From Portulaca oleracea (Eukaryota; Streptophyta; Magnoliopsida; Caryophyllales; Portulacaceae), in contig CM055876.1 of NCBI GenBank assembly GCA_029582165.1, positions 13,164,501 to 13,228,500 of the forward strand: DNA of 64,000 nucleotides, read 5' to 3'. Every line of letters begins with the position of its first letter. Position 1 is the stretch's first letter. The notes beneath the pieces are model-generated. The model did no database searches and had not been told where the DNA came from. It was given only the letters and a program-made list of their open reading frames with translations. Made by a program: the position numbers and the translations under genes. Below, in pieces: positions 45,334 through 55,695 of this stretch.

Positions 45334-46900
45334 TGTAGACATAAGGATTTGTACCGACATAATCCCGACTTATCAAAAGTTCAATAAATCATTTGGGCCG
45401 GACACTAAGATGGGTCATTAGGCCAGTGCCAAACCGGACCAAGCACAAAGGCAGCCCACTACCAAGAACAAAACTCGCACGAGTTTTAATCAAGAGAGGC
45501 AACCCAGAAACAGAACCAGCCCAAGGCGCGCCCTGGCCCATTTGCTTCAAAACCCGCACGGATTTTCTACCATATGAAGCGCGTCGTTTTGCCTCGTCCA
45601 TGTCAGCGATCCGTGTGTGGGAATTATAAAACCCGCGCGGGTTTTATTTTCCAGAAGCTGGCGCCAAAATCCTATGCAAGCCCCTGATTTTAGCTCATGT
45701 GCATTGCCTTCACCTTGACTTCTGATAACCCGCGCGGGTTATCTGATTGCATGGAGATGGAGGGCATGATCCAAGGGATGTGTCCCCTCCATTTCCCTCC
45801 TAAACCTCACCTCACTCACCTATAAATACCCCCCTCCATTCCATTCATTGATCATCAACAACTCTCATAAAAACCACCACCATTATACTCAAATTCCATA
45901 TCACCCTCTACTATCCTCAATCTAATACCATCATTCTACCCATTCCCCTTACTCTATCAAAATCATCATATACTATCCAACTACCATTCTCATACTCATC
46001 TTTCCATCCACCAAGTCAAGGGAAGTCAAGGTGTTTCGATCGACGCATTCGGGTTCCTAAACCAAAGAGGTCCGCTTTTATGTTTCTTTTCGTTATTATT
46101 ATTTAATCATGTAATTTTTACTTTATTTTACATTATATGTGCATATTTTATAAAACAAAAACCTCTTCTTTATATTGCATGCTAAGAGTATAGTTTTGCG
46201 AAATCAATTAAACTTCTCCCTGCTTTATTTCATTTTAATGTCGATTTTAGTAGAGTCTGTTTTCTAACAGGCGAATTCGAGAATTCTTATAATTCTCAAA
46301 TTCGTAACCTTACCCCCAGACTTAGAATCGGGTTTCGTAGACCGGAGTTATTTTCATATTTTTATGGTTTGTCGGTTTCCTTAAATCGACTGACGACTCT
46401 TTAATTCTTTTTTATAATCCGTTTAATTATTTAAAATTGGAATTTATACTAAAATAATTAAAAAAATGGTTTGACATCTTCCTCTCATCCAATTCAAGGC
46501 TAAAACCGAGAGAAAGTGGGCCAGGAAACAATAAAACCCACGCGGGTTTTAACGTTTCCAGTCCTCTTTCTCTGGCCCAGGGAAGCAGGCGGCCCAGCCC
46601 AAGACCGGCCAAAACCCGTGCTGGTTTTGTAAGCTCTTGGCGGCCCGGGTGTTTCCTTTGGGCCTGAATTTGGTATTTTGGGTCGGTATTAAACCATTAT
46701 TAATATATTATAGTGTAATTTCAGATGTTTAAATAAATAAAAAATGGATTTATAAATAAATACAATTTCACCACCTTGAAAATGAATTTTGAAAATAATA
46801 TATCCTTATTTAAAGATTAAGCAGCCTTAGTCGGCTCCCGATCACTTAAGAAGCACATCCGAAACAATCTCCCCCAACGGGAATTTTCCGGGTACCTACA
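45334..46900 (+). repeat. Tat-type LTR copy 1
   Basis: 1567 bp beginning TGTAGACA and ending ACCTACA, with TCATC directly before (45329-45333) and after (46901-46905), so it behaves as a solo LTR. TATA box TATAAATA at 45821. Six palindromic boxes of the AAAACCCGCGCGGGTTTT family lie at 45470-45487, 45549-45566, 45628-45645, 45724-45743, 46533-46550 and 46611-46628. The LTR copy 2 at 55696 carries a polypurine tract on its left, which fixes the plus orientation. Confidence 0.88.
45821..45828 (+). promoter_or_regulatory. TATA box of Tat-type LTR copy 1
   Basis: TATAAATA, preceded by a CT/CA-rich stretch and 80-190 bp downstream of two perfect palindromic boxes. The same arrangement is at about 56182 in copy 2. 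Confidence 0.7.
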
Positions 46901-47357
46901 TCATCATACTCATTAAAGATTGGAGGGAGATTAAAATTGACCTATGACTCTTCTTTTAAACATTGAACTTCAAATTAAAAGGTTCAAAAGGGACCTTACT
47001 AATTTCTGCATCATCATCAACTTGTAGAGGGAGATTAATCTCTGGTTCCTCTTGAACTTGATGTTCCCCTTCATGAACTAGGGGTGGTTCACGTGACTTC
47101 CTGGAATTATATTCAGTCCAAGCCATCTCGAATTGTAGCACCGCGAGTTCAAGGAGTGTAAACTCACGTCTCAATCTCCTCAATGTCCTTTCATTCTTTG
47201 AAATCTGACCACTCTATTGAGATGAAGGCTTGCTGGACAACATGGCTAAGGTTCTTTTATTAGGGGGGGGGGGGGGAGGGGGGAAGGATTGTGTTTGGGA
47301 TGAAGGGGAATCAAGGATTAACCCACAAGGAGGGTAGGCTAGCTCTGATACCAATTT
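46901..47357 (-). mobile_element. Family B internal region 2, part right of the Tat LTR
   Basis: Matches 43536-43992: gag-like frame (46956-47183), G-run at 47263-47276 and primer-binding site complement GCTCTGATACCA. It completes the internal region broken at 45333. Confidence 0.75.
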
Positions 47358-48396
47358 TGATGTAAAACTGATGCAAAGCTAGGGTTTGATCAATTATACA
47401 TCAAAGTGGGGGGGGGGGGGACGTGAACAAACCTAGGTTATAGGGTGGTTAACGAAAATCTAGGGTTTTGTAGGGAAAGTTCAAGAAAGATCGAAACTTT
47501 GGATAGTTCAACGGGATAGAACTTGATACAGAGACACAACAAGGTTAATCCCTAGGGCTTCTTGTTCTTCTGCTTAGTTACAGAAACACCTTTTAAGTAT
47601 AGGAACAAGCTCTACCTCACATCTTGAATAGCCAATTCAAGATACAATAGTTGAAAAGAAAAGAGGAAAACTCTCAAGATGAGCAAAAGCTTGTTTTGTA
47701 TTCATAATTCAAAGCTATGTGTCTTGGACGATTACAAACCTCCCTATTTATACTAGACTAAGTCCTAATCTTACTAGGACTACTAACTTGACGCCTAAGT
47801 AGCCTAAATCCTTCTAGGATTTGGCTTTCCTAATCCTAATTGGATTAGTTACAATTGGACGACTCCTTCTAGGATTTGGCTTTCCTAATCCTAATTGGAT
47901 TAGTTACAAAATTAGCCATCCAAGACTAGGATTCCCTCCTAATTGACGTCTACCCTTCTTCTAATTGACGTCCACACCTACTAAATACTACTTTGGCATT
48001 AAGCCTTACAACTTAATTAATAAAAAGCAACTACTATAACAAACTTAACTACTAATAAAGAAAATAACTACCAATAAAGAAAATACAAATACTACTAATT
48101 TAACTTCTCTTCTATGGACTTCTCTTTCACGTGACTTATATACTTCTATGGACTTCTTTCACGTGACTTTGCTCCCCCTTAGCTTGCTTGGACGTTATGT
48201 ACTCTCCATGAACCTAGGGTCCCCAAAGGTGAGATCAAGGCTAAGTGAATCTCCATCATTCTCTATGAACATTGGGTCCCCATATGTGAGACCAAGGCTA
48301 CGCAAATCTCCATCATTCTCTATGAACCTTGGGTCCCAAAAGGTGAGACCAAGGCTAGACAAATCTCAATCATTCTCCCCTTGTTGTAAAGAGTTT
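47358..48396 (-). repeat. Family B LTR copy 3, joined to Tat pol
   Basis: LTR from 47358 to about 48372 with a G-run of 13 at 47408-47420 and three 57-bp units. About 24 further bases of the polypyrimidine tract follow. At about 48396 it joins abruptly to the integrase end of Tat pol. The junction fuses the family B polyprotein tail codons (LFTTRGE) to Tat integrase codons (VEATFFAK) in frame on the minus strand. Confidence 0.75.
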
Positions 48397-51170
48397 GGCA
48401 AAAAAGGTTGCCTCTACCCATTTAGTGAAGTAATCGATGGCGACCAAGATGTACTCATGCCCTCCTGTCCCAGTTGGGTGTATCTTGCCAATGATGTCGA
48501 TACCCCACACCGAGAACGGCCATGGAGATGTCAAAGTAGTTAGATATGATGGGGGTTGATGCTGAAGGTTTGCATATTCTTGGCATTTATGACATCTTTG
48601 ACGAACTCTAAATAATCGGTCTCCATTGTAGACCAATAATAACCAGCTCTTTGAATCTTCTTCACCAGCATGCGCCCATTCATATGAGGCCCACATTCTC
48701 CTCCATGTACAGTAGCCATGACTTCCTTTGTGCTCTTAGCATCGATGCATAATAAACTGATGCTCGTAAGTGATTTCTTGTAAAGGCGATCTTGGATTAA
48801 GCAGTATTGTGCTGCTAGAGACCTGATCGCTCGCTGTCCTCGAGCATCTAACTCAGCTCGATATTCTCCTTTCAAAAGAAAATTGTATATGTCATGGAAC
48901 CATTCCTCGGTTTCCTATTCTTGCGTCTCCATATTGCAGACATATGCTAGTTCAGACTGTCGCTCTACCACTGCTGGTAGTTGGAGTGTGCCTGATGGGA
49001 TTGATATCATTGAAGATAATTTGGCTAGAGCATCAGCTAACTCATTGTGATCCCTAGAAAGGTATTAGAAGCTAATCTGATCAAATTGGGCAACGAGTCC
49101 CAAAAGCTTCTGTTGGTGTGCCATAAGATATTCATTTCGAACCTTCCATGTATTTTTAGCCTTGTTAATGATGAGGCTAGAATCTCCAAAGACCATTACA
49201 TGGCGTATACCTAGAGCCAAGGCGGCTTGCAAACCTTTGATGCATGTTTCATATTCTACAACGTTGTTAGTAGCATTAAAGTCCAACTTTACATATACAG
49301 GGACATGTGCCCCTTTTGGAGAGATTAATAAAACTCTCACTCCACAGCCCATTTGGTTAAAAGCTCCGTCGAAATACATTTCCCATGTTATTTCATCAGT
49401 GAAGAATACATCTTCGTCTGGTAATTCCAAGTGAGTGCTTGGAGGTTCCTGTGATGGTGAAGCAACAAGGAAATATGAAACAACCTGTCCTTTGATGGAT
49501 TTCTGAGGCAAGTACTAAAGATTGAACTCTGAAAGCATGACCACCCATTGAGCGATGCGGTTGTTGATGGTAAGTTGCTCCATGATGAACTTGGTTGGAT
49601 TATTCTCAGCTATGACATATACTGTATGTGAAAGCATGTAATGCCTTAACTTCTTGGTGGCCCATACTAATGCGAGAGCCATTTTCTCTATGTTTGCGTA
49701 TCGAATTTCATAGTCCAGGAACTTCTTGCTCAAGTAGTAGATGGCGGTCTCTTGACCTTTAACCTTCTGAGCTAGCATAGCCCCCATTGCAGAGCTAGTC
49801 ACGGTGAGGTAAAGGAGTAGAGGCTCATCTGGTACTGGCGGCATGAGGACTGGAGGATGTTGCAAATACTCCTTGATTTTGTCAAAGGCCGCTTGACATT
49901 GATCGTCCCATTCCATTTTGCTTCCTTTCTTTAGCTTCTTGAATAAAGGTTCACAAGTCATGGTGAGTTTTGAGATGAACCTGTTGATGTATTGAACTCG
50001 TCCTAGGAAACCTTTTATCTCTTTTTCTGTCCTGGGTGGTTGTAGCTCTTGGATAGCCTTTATCTTTGAAGGATCAACCTCAATGCCTCGCTGGCTAACC
50101 ACATAACCTAGCAACTTCCAAGAGGTAACACCAAAAGTGCACTTTGCTGGATTGAACCGCATCTTGTATTTGCAAAGTCGCAGAAAGAACTTGCGGAGGT
50201 TGGGAATGTGCTCCTCCCTCGTTTCGCACTTAACAATCATGTCATCCACATAAACCTCTACCTCTATGTGCATCATGTCATGAAGTAAGGTGTTGGCAGT
50301 TCTTTGATATGTCGCTCCGGCATTTTTGAGACCAAAAGGCATAACCACATAACAGTAGGTTCCCCATGGAGTAGTGAATGAGGTTTTCTCCATGTCTTCT
50401 TCTGCCATTATGATTTGATTGTAACCGGCATATCCATCCATAAAGGACAAGAGCTCATGCCCGCAAGTGTTATCCACTAATACATCGATGTGAGGTAGCG
50501 AGAAACTATCCTTGGGACTAGCTTTATTGAGGTCTCGGAAGTCAACACACATGCGTACTTTCCCATCTTTCTTAGGCACCGGAACAATGTTAGCAATCCA
50601 TTTAGGATATTGGACTGCTTTGATGAATTTAACATTAAGCTACTTGATCACTTCTTCCTCAATTTTGTTAGCCCATTCAAGCTTGATCCTCCTAGCCTTT
50701 TCTCGAACTGGCTTTGAATTAGGAAGCAAAAGTATGGTGTGTTCTGTAATTTCCCTGTCAATCCCAGGCATGTCCTCGTAGGACCATGCAAATACGTCCA
50801 CAAACTCCTTGAGAAGCTCCGTGAATGCTACCTATTCTTCCGCCGTGAGTGAACTACCCAACTTCAATTCCCGAGGTTGTTCCTTTTTGCCCACATTTAT
50901 GATGATGGTGCTTCCAACACCGCCATTTTATGCTCATGTTCATTAGAAAATTCTTTTAAGGGTTCATTAAATTCCAGATTATCATTGGCGCAGCAGTTCA
51001 GGGAAGAGGGGAAAGAAGAATCAGAGCAAGTAGAAATGTTCATCTTATTGAATGCAGAAAGGAATACATTGCCAGCAAACTCAAGACCAGACTCACTTGA
51101 CTTTAGACCCTTAAGACTCGACCCTATGTCTTTAGGAACAAACTCTCCTGCAGATAAAGAAAAATTATTC
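48397..51170 (-). pseudogene. Tat-lineage Ty3/gypsy pol (RT, RNase H, archaeal-type RNase H, partial integrase), broken
   Basis: Minus strand. From about 50870 the frame reads through LEWANKIEEEV and PKKDGKVRMCVDFRDLNKA (50579), FMDGYAGYNQI, YVDDMIVK (catalytic Asp pair), GFLGRVQYINRFI. A degenerate RNase H follows, whose first Asp position reads LLLYLTV. A second RNase H (49511-49065; EMYFDGA, EYETCIKGLQAAL, VFGDSS) is the duplicated archaeal-type domain that defines Tat elements. Zinc-binding and core integrase pieces lie at 48875-48400 (ECGPHMNGRMLVKKIQRAGYYW; WGIDIIGKIHP). In-frame stops (for example at about 50640 and 50835) and truncation at both ends make it inactive. Its strand is opposite to the LTRs around it. 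Confidence 0.85.
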
Positions 51171-53024
51171 TTCTCAGCATCGACCCACAGTTTTCTTTTA
51201 TTTTATTTTCTTTTTGGGGAAGCGGGATTAATTTGGGATTAATCCCATCATGTAGAAAGTCATTCAAACATGCATTAATAAAAAAGTCGTGCATTCACCA
51301 AGTCTTGCATATAAAATAAAAATAAAATTCATAAAGAGTCTTGCATTAAAATAAAAAAGGGGGTACAAAAATCTTGCATAAAAAAAAAGAGTCTAAATTG
51401 CATAGAGTCTTGCTTGACATCAGTCTGATCACGACAAGGAGCCCGAATCGTCGCTATCTTCAACCGGATTGTTACCCGCATGAGAAGTCCCAGCGTTGGA
51501 GGTGCCAGCTGTACCAAAGTAGGTGTCCCAGGAATAGTAGTCGGGGCCAGGAGCCGTTTGCGGTGGTCCAGACAAGGAAACTTCAGAAGGATGCACGCTC
51601 GACGGTGACGATATGGAATGCTCCTGTGAAGCGGCTAGCCATGAATGATCAGGAACGTGCCACTCAACAGAAGGGGTAGGCCATACAGGATCAGTTCCAT
51701 AACCGGGGGTTGGCCAACCAGAAGAAGTAGATCCTCCCAGCCAAGAGTGTTGAGGTGCAGACCACTCTTGCATACCTGTAGGCCATGAGGGACCCATCCT
51801 AGGGGTCGGAACAGGCCATCCAGAAGAATGAGAGCCAGAGCCAAAAGAGGAAGCGTCACAGGGTGCAGGACGTGAAGTAGCGTCATCCGCTAGGGCCTGA
51901 CTACAGGGATACCCTACGGATGCACCTGATTCATGATCCCTCACTACTATTTCCCGACCACGGCGAGCAGAACGCACTGAAGCTGGAGTGCGACGAGAAT
52001 GAGAAGGCCGGTAGGTAGCGCTTGACTCCGAAGCATCTTCCACCCAATAAGAAAAGGGGTTGAGTATCAGCACCATACCCAACACTGTGACGTGACCCCT
52101 CTTGGCCAAGTTGTTCCTCCAAGGACATCTGAGCCATGCCCTCGTCCATAGGGCAACGATCTCTGCTACCGGACCTGCTAAGATGAGACCCAATTGAATG
52201 GTGACCCCCGATCATAATGCCTTTACCGCGACCCTCTGGCACAACTGCTAGGGGAGGACGAGAGGACCCACCAACCTCTTCCCGAGATAGGCCACGGGAA
52301 GAATACTCCCATACCGAAGAACGTCGTGGGGGCTCGGTGTGAGGGACTCCTGCAGTAGAACGCCAAGGTGGATCCCGAGGAACAGACTCTGCATCGGCCT
52401 CCATATCAGCCCTTCCAATGGTGTTCCCGCGATATCTGCCTGAGCCGGTGAATGCCCGGTTAATGTGCTTCAACATAGAACTCTACTCCTTGGTCATTTG
52501 TCGGAAGAAAATCCATCTTGGCTGAAAGATAATGAGACTAAGGTTACACATGCATAAGCGACATATGGGATAAAAGGAAGCAACATGAAATGAAGAATTA
52601 CCGGTTTCCGGTTGAATTCTTGGAGTGCAGAGCATTGGCTGCTGGTCTCCACATCCAAGAAGCTGCCGATCCTTCTTCTCCCTGGTGGAGCCTCCACCTC
52701 AGCGGCCTTAGCATAGGGCCCCAGCTGCAAACTTTATGATCAGGAATCAGCTGAAAGTATAACAGAGAAAAGGGAAGAAGATACATACCACCCGGGGGGC
52801 TAAACGGCTCAGATAGCGCTGGAATTCATCGTTGAACTGCTCTTGCGGGACGTCATGCACAAAGTTGTCGAAGTCATGACCGCGGATCAGATCGCTCAGA
52901 GCTCCTGGATCAACGCGCCATGACTCGAACATATGTTCTAGAGGATCCCGGGGTAAGGTCGTCCAACACATGATGAATACGATCGAGACTGCTTGACTGG
53001 AATTTCTTCCCACGAATAGCTTCA

Positions 53025-53316
53025 TGTAACACCCCGGGTATATGGTTAAGTGTGGCTTAAGAGGATCGAAATGACTACTTATATCACCAAGGTGCACCTT
53101 CTTTTATGGTAGCTCATCCGTTGGGAACTCCTTAGTTAAGCGTGCTTGGCTGGAAGTAGTCAAAGGATGAGTGACCTCCTGGGAAGTTTTCCCAGGTAGC
53201 GTGTGAGCGAGGACGAACCACGCTGGAAAGACTTGTGGTGATTTGTGGGGCCAGTCAACGATCCTTAAAGCAGTTAACGGTAATGTCCGCGGCCCGGGAG
53301 GGGCTGGGGCGTTACA
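53025..53316 (+). mobile_element. Cassandra TRIM solo LTR containing 5S rRNA-like promoter
   Basis: 292 bp from TGTAACACCCC to GGGGCGTTACA, flanked by CTTCA (53020-53024) and CCTCA (53317-53321), a 5-bp duplication with one change. Inside, 53124-53188 matches the 3' half of plant 5S rRNA: AGTTAAGCGTGCTTGG (A-box region), GGATGAGTGACCTCCTGGGA (C-box region). 5S-derived pol III promoters in the LTR define Cassandra elements. It is inserted in an exon of the antisense PMD gene. Confidence 0.92.
53124..53188 (+). promoter_or_regulatory. 5S rRNA-like pol III internal promoter in the Cassandra LTR
   Basis: Retains the 5S order A box, intermediate element and C box with several substitutions. It is not a 5S rRNA gene: only the 3' half is similar and the flanks are LTR. 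Confidence 0.85.
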
Positions 53317-54630
53317 CCTCAGTAGTCCAGCGTTCAGCAGCTAGGACCGTCTTATCTTTCTTGGAGCGAATACCCAAAGGCAAAATGTACTCGTATGCCC
53401 ACGACTACATAAACACAAAGTCAAAGAAAGAGCAAAGGATTAGCAAAACTACCAAGAGAAGAGTCTCGGGAACATACCTCGAGCACCTTCCACAAAGAAG
53501 GGCCGTACTGGTAGCGAGTATGAGACTCGTGGAGGTAAACTGAATCATCATCCAGTTAGAGTCTGACGCCGTGGCGAAGCCAGAGGATGAAGTTCGCATA
53601 CGTCGCTTTGCCCCAGTTCAGGTTCCGGGCATTATTCAGGTCCAGAAGATTTCAAAACAATATTAAAGTGATGTTGTCCCCACGGTTGGCGAAAAGGGTG
53701 GCGGAAATAATGTACGTCAGGAAAATAAAGCGGCGTTGATCCCCGGGAAAATTTTGAAAGTTGGCATCCCGAATGGCTGCTTCGAAGTGCGCCTAAGATA
53801 GGTTGGAAAGGCCTTGCCCTTGGTCTAAGCGCGCTGACACTGGACCCAGTAAATCCAAGACCATCGGCGGAATCTCGGCATCGAAGACTACGTCACGCCT
53901 GCCACAAGGAAGACAAGTAATCATAACAAAGTCCGTAGGGGTAACCGTCATCTCACCCATAGGCAAATGAAAGGAGTTAGTAGTGTCCCAAAACCTTTCA
54001 GCTATAGCGCGACCTATAACATGGAATGTTCGACCTTTCCAGGCCACCAAGCATTCCCATGCAGCAAGAAACCCGCGAGAGTTTTATATTTTTAAATGGG
54101 CCGCCAATGTTTGGGTCGAACGAAGAAAGTCTACATGGGGTTTTCTTTAGACTACGGGCCAGGTGTGGTTATTTCAGGCCTATTTTACAAATTGGGTTCT
54201 TGGTCGAAATGCAAGAATGAAAAGAGCCATCATGGAGTGACGCATCGAATTAAAGCATGCTTAAAATAATGAAAAATCGACAAGACATGAAAAATAAATT
54301 CGTGCTTGCTCATTTTTTATTAAACTAAGCATAAAAAGAGGTTCCGTAAATTACCTTGCCATGAGAACGGTAGAACCAAGCATGGTTCCAAGATTGAATA
54401 GTAAGGTCCGAAGGGTCAGCATTCGCTCCTCGAATGAAGTTGCATCGTGAAGACATCTCGTGTGGCCATGCCGCCGCATGAGGAAGAGGAGGATTCCTAT
54501 GACCTCGGGGATGGATTTTCTAAAGAACCCAAATTATCTTCGAAGAGCAAATTTTTCTGGAGAGAGAAGAAGGAGCTAGAGAGATGAGGAGGAGTTGAAG
54601 ATGTGAATAAATGAAATCAATGAGGCATGG

Positions 54631-54638
54631 TATTTATA
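54631..54638 (-). promoter_or_regulatory. TATA box of the antisense PMD gene
   Basis: TATAAATA on the minus strand, 175 bp before the PMD start codon. It sits in a context (ACTCATC...TATAAATACC...) resembling the LTR promoter (ACTCACCTATAAATACC). Two palindromic boxes of the LTR type lie 210-310 bp upstream (54846-54861, 54923-54940). Confidence 0.6.
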
Positions 54639-54845
54639 GAAATGATGAGTGAATATGAACCGCTCGTTTCTAGGACCCACCTCGAGATGCTAAATGCGTT
54701 TCATTGGCCGAGAATCCAAAGGACATCACTTTGCCACCCAAAGAGGAGACCGAGCTGCGTGGCACTCCCTCATCCACACAAGAACCAGGCCCCACTTTGA
54801 TTCCCTTCACGAGGAGGAGAAGAAAAAAAAAGAAAAAAGAGCCCG

Positions 54846-54940
54846 AAACCCGCGCGGGTTTTGTGAGCTCTACAGGCCCAGTCTTGCGGCCCAACACCTT
54901 TCAATGGCCCAGTAGAGGTCATAAAACCCGCACGGGTTTT
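54846..54940. promoter_or_regulatory. Two AACCCGCGCGGGTT-type palindromes upstream of the PMD gene
   Basis: AAACCCGCGCGGGTTT at 54846-54861 and AAAACCCGCACGGGTTTT at 54923-54940. They are the same family as the six boxes in each Tat LTR, but lie in the internal region. Regulatory function is inferred from position only. Confidence 0.55.
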
Positions 54941-55110
54941 TATACTGATACAGCTCGCTCGAAGCAAGCCATGCAACCTAGGCTAACGGCCCAAAGACTG
55001 CGGCCCAAGGGTTCCCAAAATTCAGGTAAAAATATGAACCCGCTTGCATTTCCGAAAACTAATACTTAATTTTCTTGTGATTTTCAAGTCGCCGCTAAGA
55101 AGGGACCAAA

Positions 55111-55226
55111 CATCATTCGGTTGCCACATAAAAGAGCACCATCATCCGGTTGCCGCATAAAAGAGCACCATCATCTGGTTGCCGCATAAAAGAGCACCAT
55201 CATCCGGTAGCTCCATAAAAGAGCAC
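55111..55226 (+). repeat. Tandem repeat, 4 x 29 bp, in Tat 3' untranslated region
   Basis: Units CATCATCCGGTTGCCGCATA followed by AAAGAGCAC, four in a row with few changes. Amplified tandem repeats before the 3' LTR are known in Retand/Ogre (Tat) elements. Confidence 0.9.
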
Positions 55227-55232
55227 CATCAT

Positions 55233-55600
55233 TAGCGACAATCGTCTAATAGTTGCCACCTAAAGGCCTCCAATGATGTCGTCAGCAACAGTCGTCCAAG
55301 AGATTCCACATAAAGGTCTCTGACGATGTTAGCAACAGCAGTCATTCAAACGGATGCCACTTAAAGGTCTACAACGATATCTTCAGCATAAGTCGTCCAA
55401 CGGTTGCAACCTAAAAGTTACCGACGACCTCTTCTTCAGCATCAGTCGTCCAACGGTTGCCACCTAAAGGTTACCGACGACCTCTTCATCAGCGTCAGTC
55501 GTCCAATGGATTCCACTTAAAGGTCTCCAACGACATCCTCAGCATCAGTCGTCCAACGGTTGCCACTTAAAGGTTACCGACGACATCAGCAACATCGCTT
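55233..55600 (+). repeat. Tandem repeat, about 7 x 50 bp, in Tat 3' untranslated region
   Basis: Diverged units of the form CAGTCGTCCAACGGTTGCCA then CTTAAAGGTTACCGACGAC. It is a second array, distinct from the 29-bp units to its left. Confidence 0.85.
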
Positions 55601-55679
55601 TGTCACCATACAAAAGAGCACCGCCAGCATCAAGACAGTTATCAAGTCTACTTTGACCTTCATCCTATTCGGACTCGAT

Positions 55680-55695
55680 CAAAGTGGGGGCTCTC
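55680..55695 (+). promoter_or_regulatory. Polypurine tract of the Tat-type element
   Basis: CAAAGTGGGGGCTCTC directly precedes the LTR start TGTAGACACC. This places the LTR at 55696 as a 3' LTR in plus orientation. Confidence 0.8.

Larger units (their letters stand above)
51429..54456 (-). pseudogene. Plant mobile domain (PMD) gene, antisense ORF of a Tat-type element, disrupted
   Basis: Minus strand. ATG at 54456 opens a 34-codon exon (MSSRCNFIRGAN...WFYRSHGK) ending at a GTAATT donor at 54354. After an intron, LAAWECLVAWKG, FWDTTNSFHLPMGEMTVTP and FVMITCLPCGRR (54085-53910) are the PMD core (TFHLP.GEMT.T..D...L.GLP). IRDANFQNF...RRFIFLTYIISATLF, NLNWGKATYANFI and SWAYEYILPLG continue the domain to about 53320. 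A Cassandra LTR splits it, and coding resumes at 53020. A Ser/Pro/Trp-rich tail (repeated SGWP/WPTP) ends at TGA 51429. PMD proteins include MAIL1/MAIN, needed for silencing and genome integrity, and many transposon-encoded relatives. Stops and a doubtful intron 1 acceptor suggest it is dead. It has its own TATA box upstream. Confidence 0.75.

Noticed and set aside
53124..53188. A 5S rRNA gene
   Set aside because: Only the 3' half of 5S is similar and it lies between Cassandra LTR ends with a target duplication.
54062..54082. Another palindromic box (GAAACCCGCGAGAGTTTTAT)
   Set aside because: Arms are imperfect and the bases are part of the PMD coding stretch (SRGFLAAW), so it was not counted with the LTR boxes.
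54670..55069. 75- to 121-codon frames on both strands
   Set aside because: They are produced by the palindromes and an A/G-rich tract in the PMD promoter region and have no protein-like conservation.
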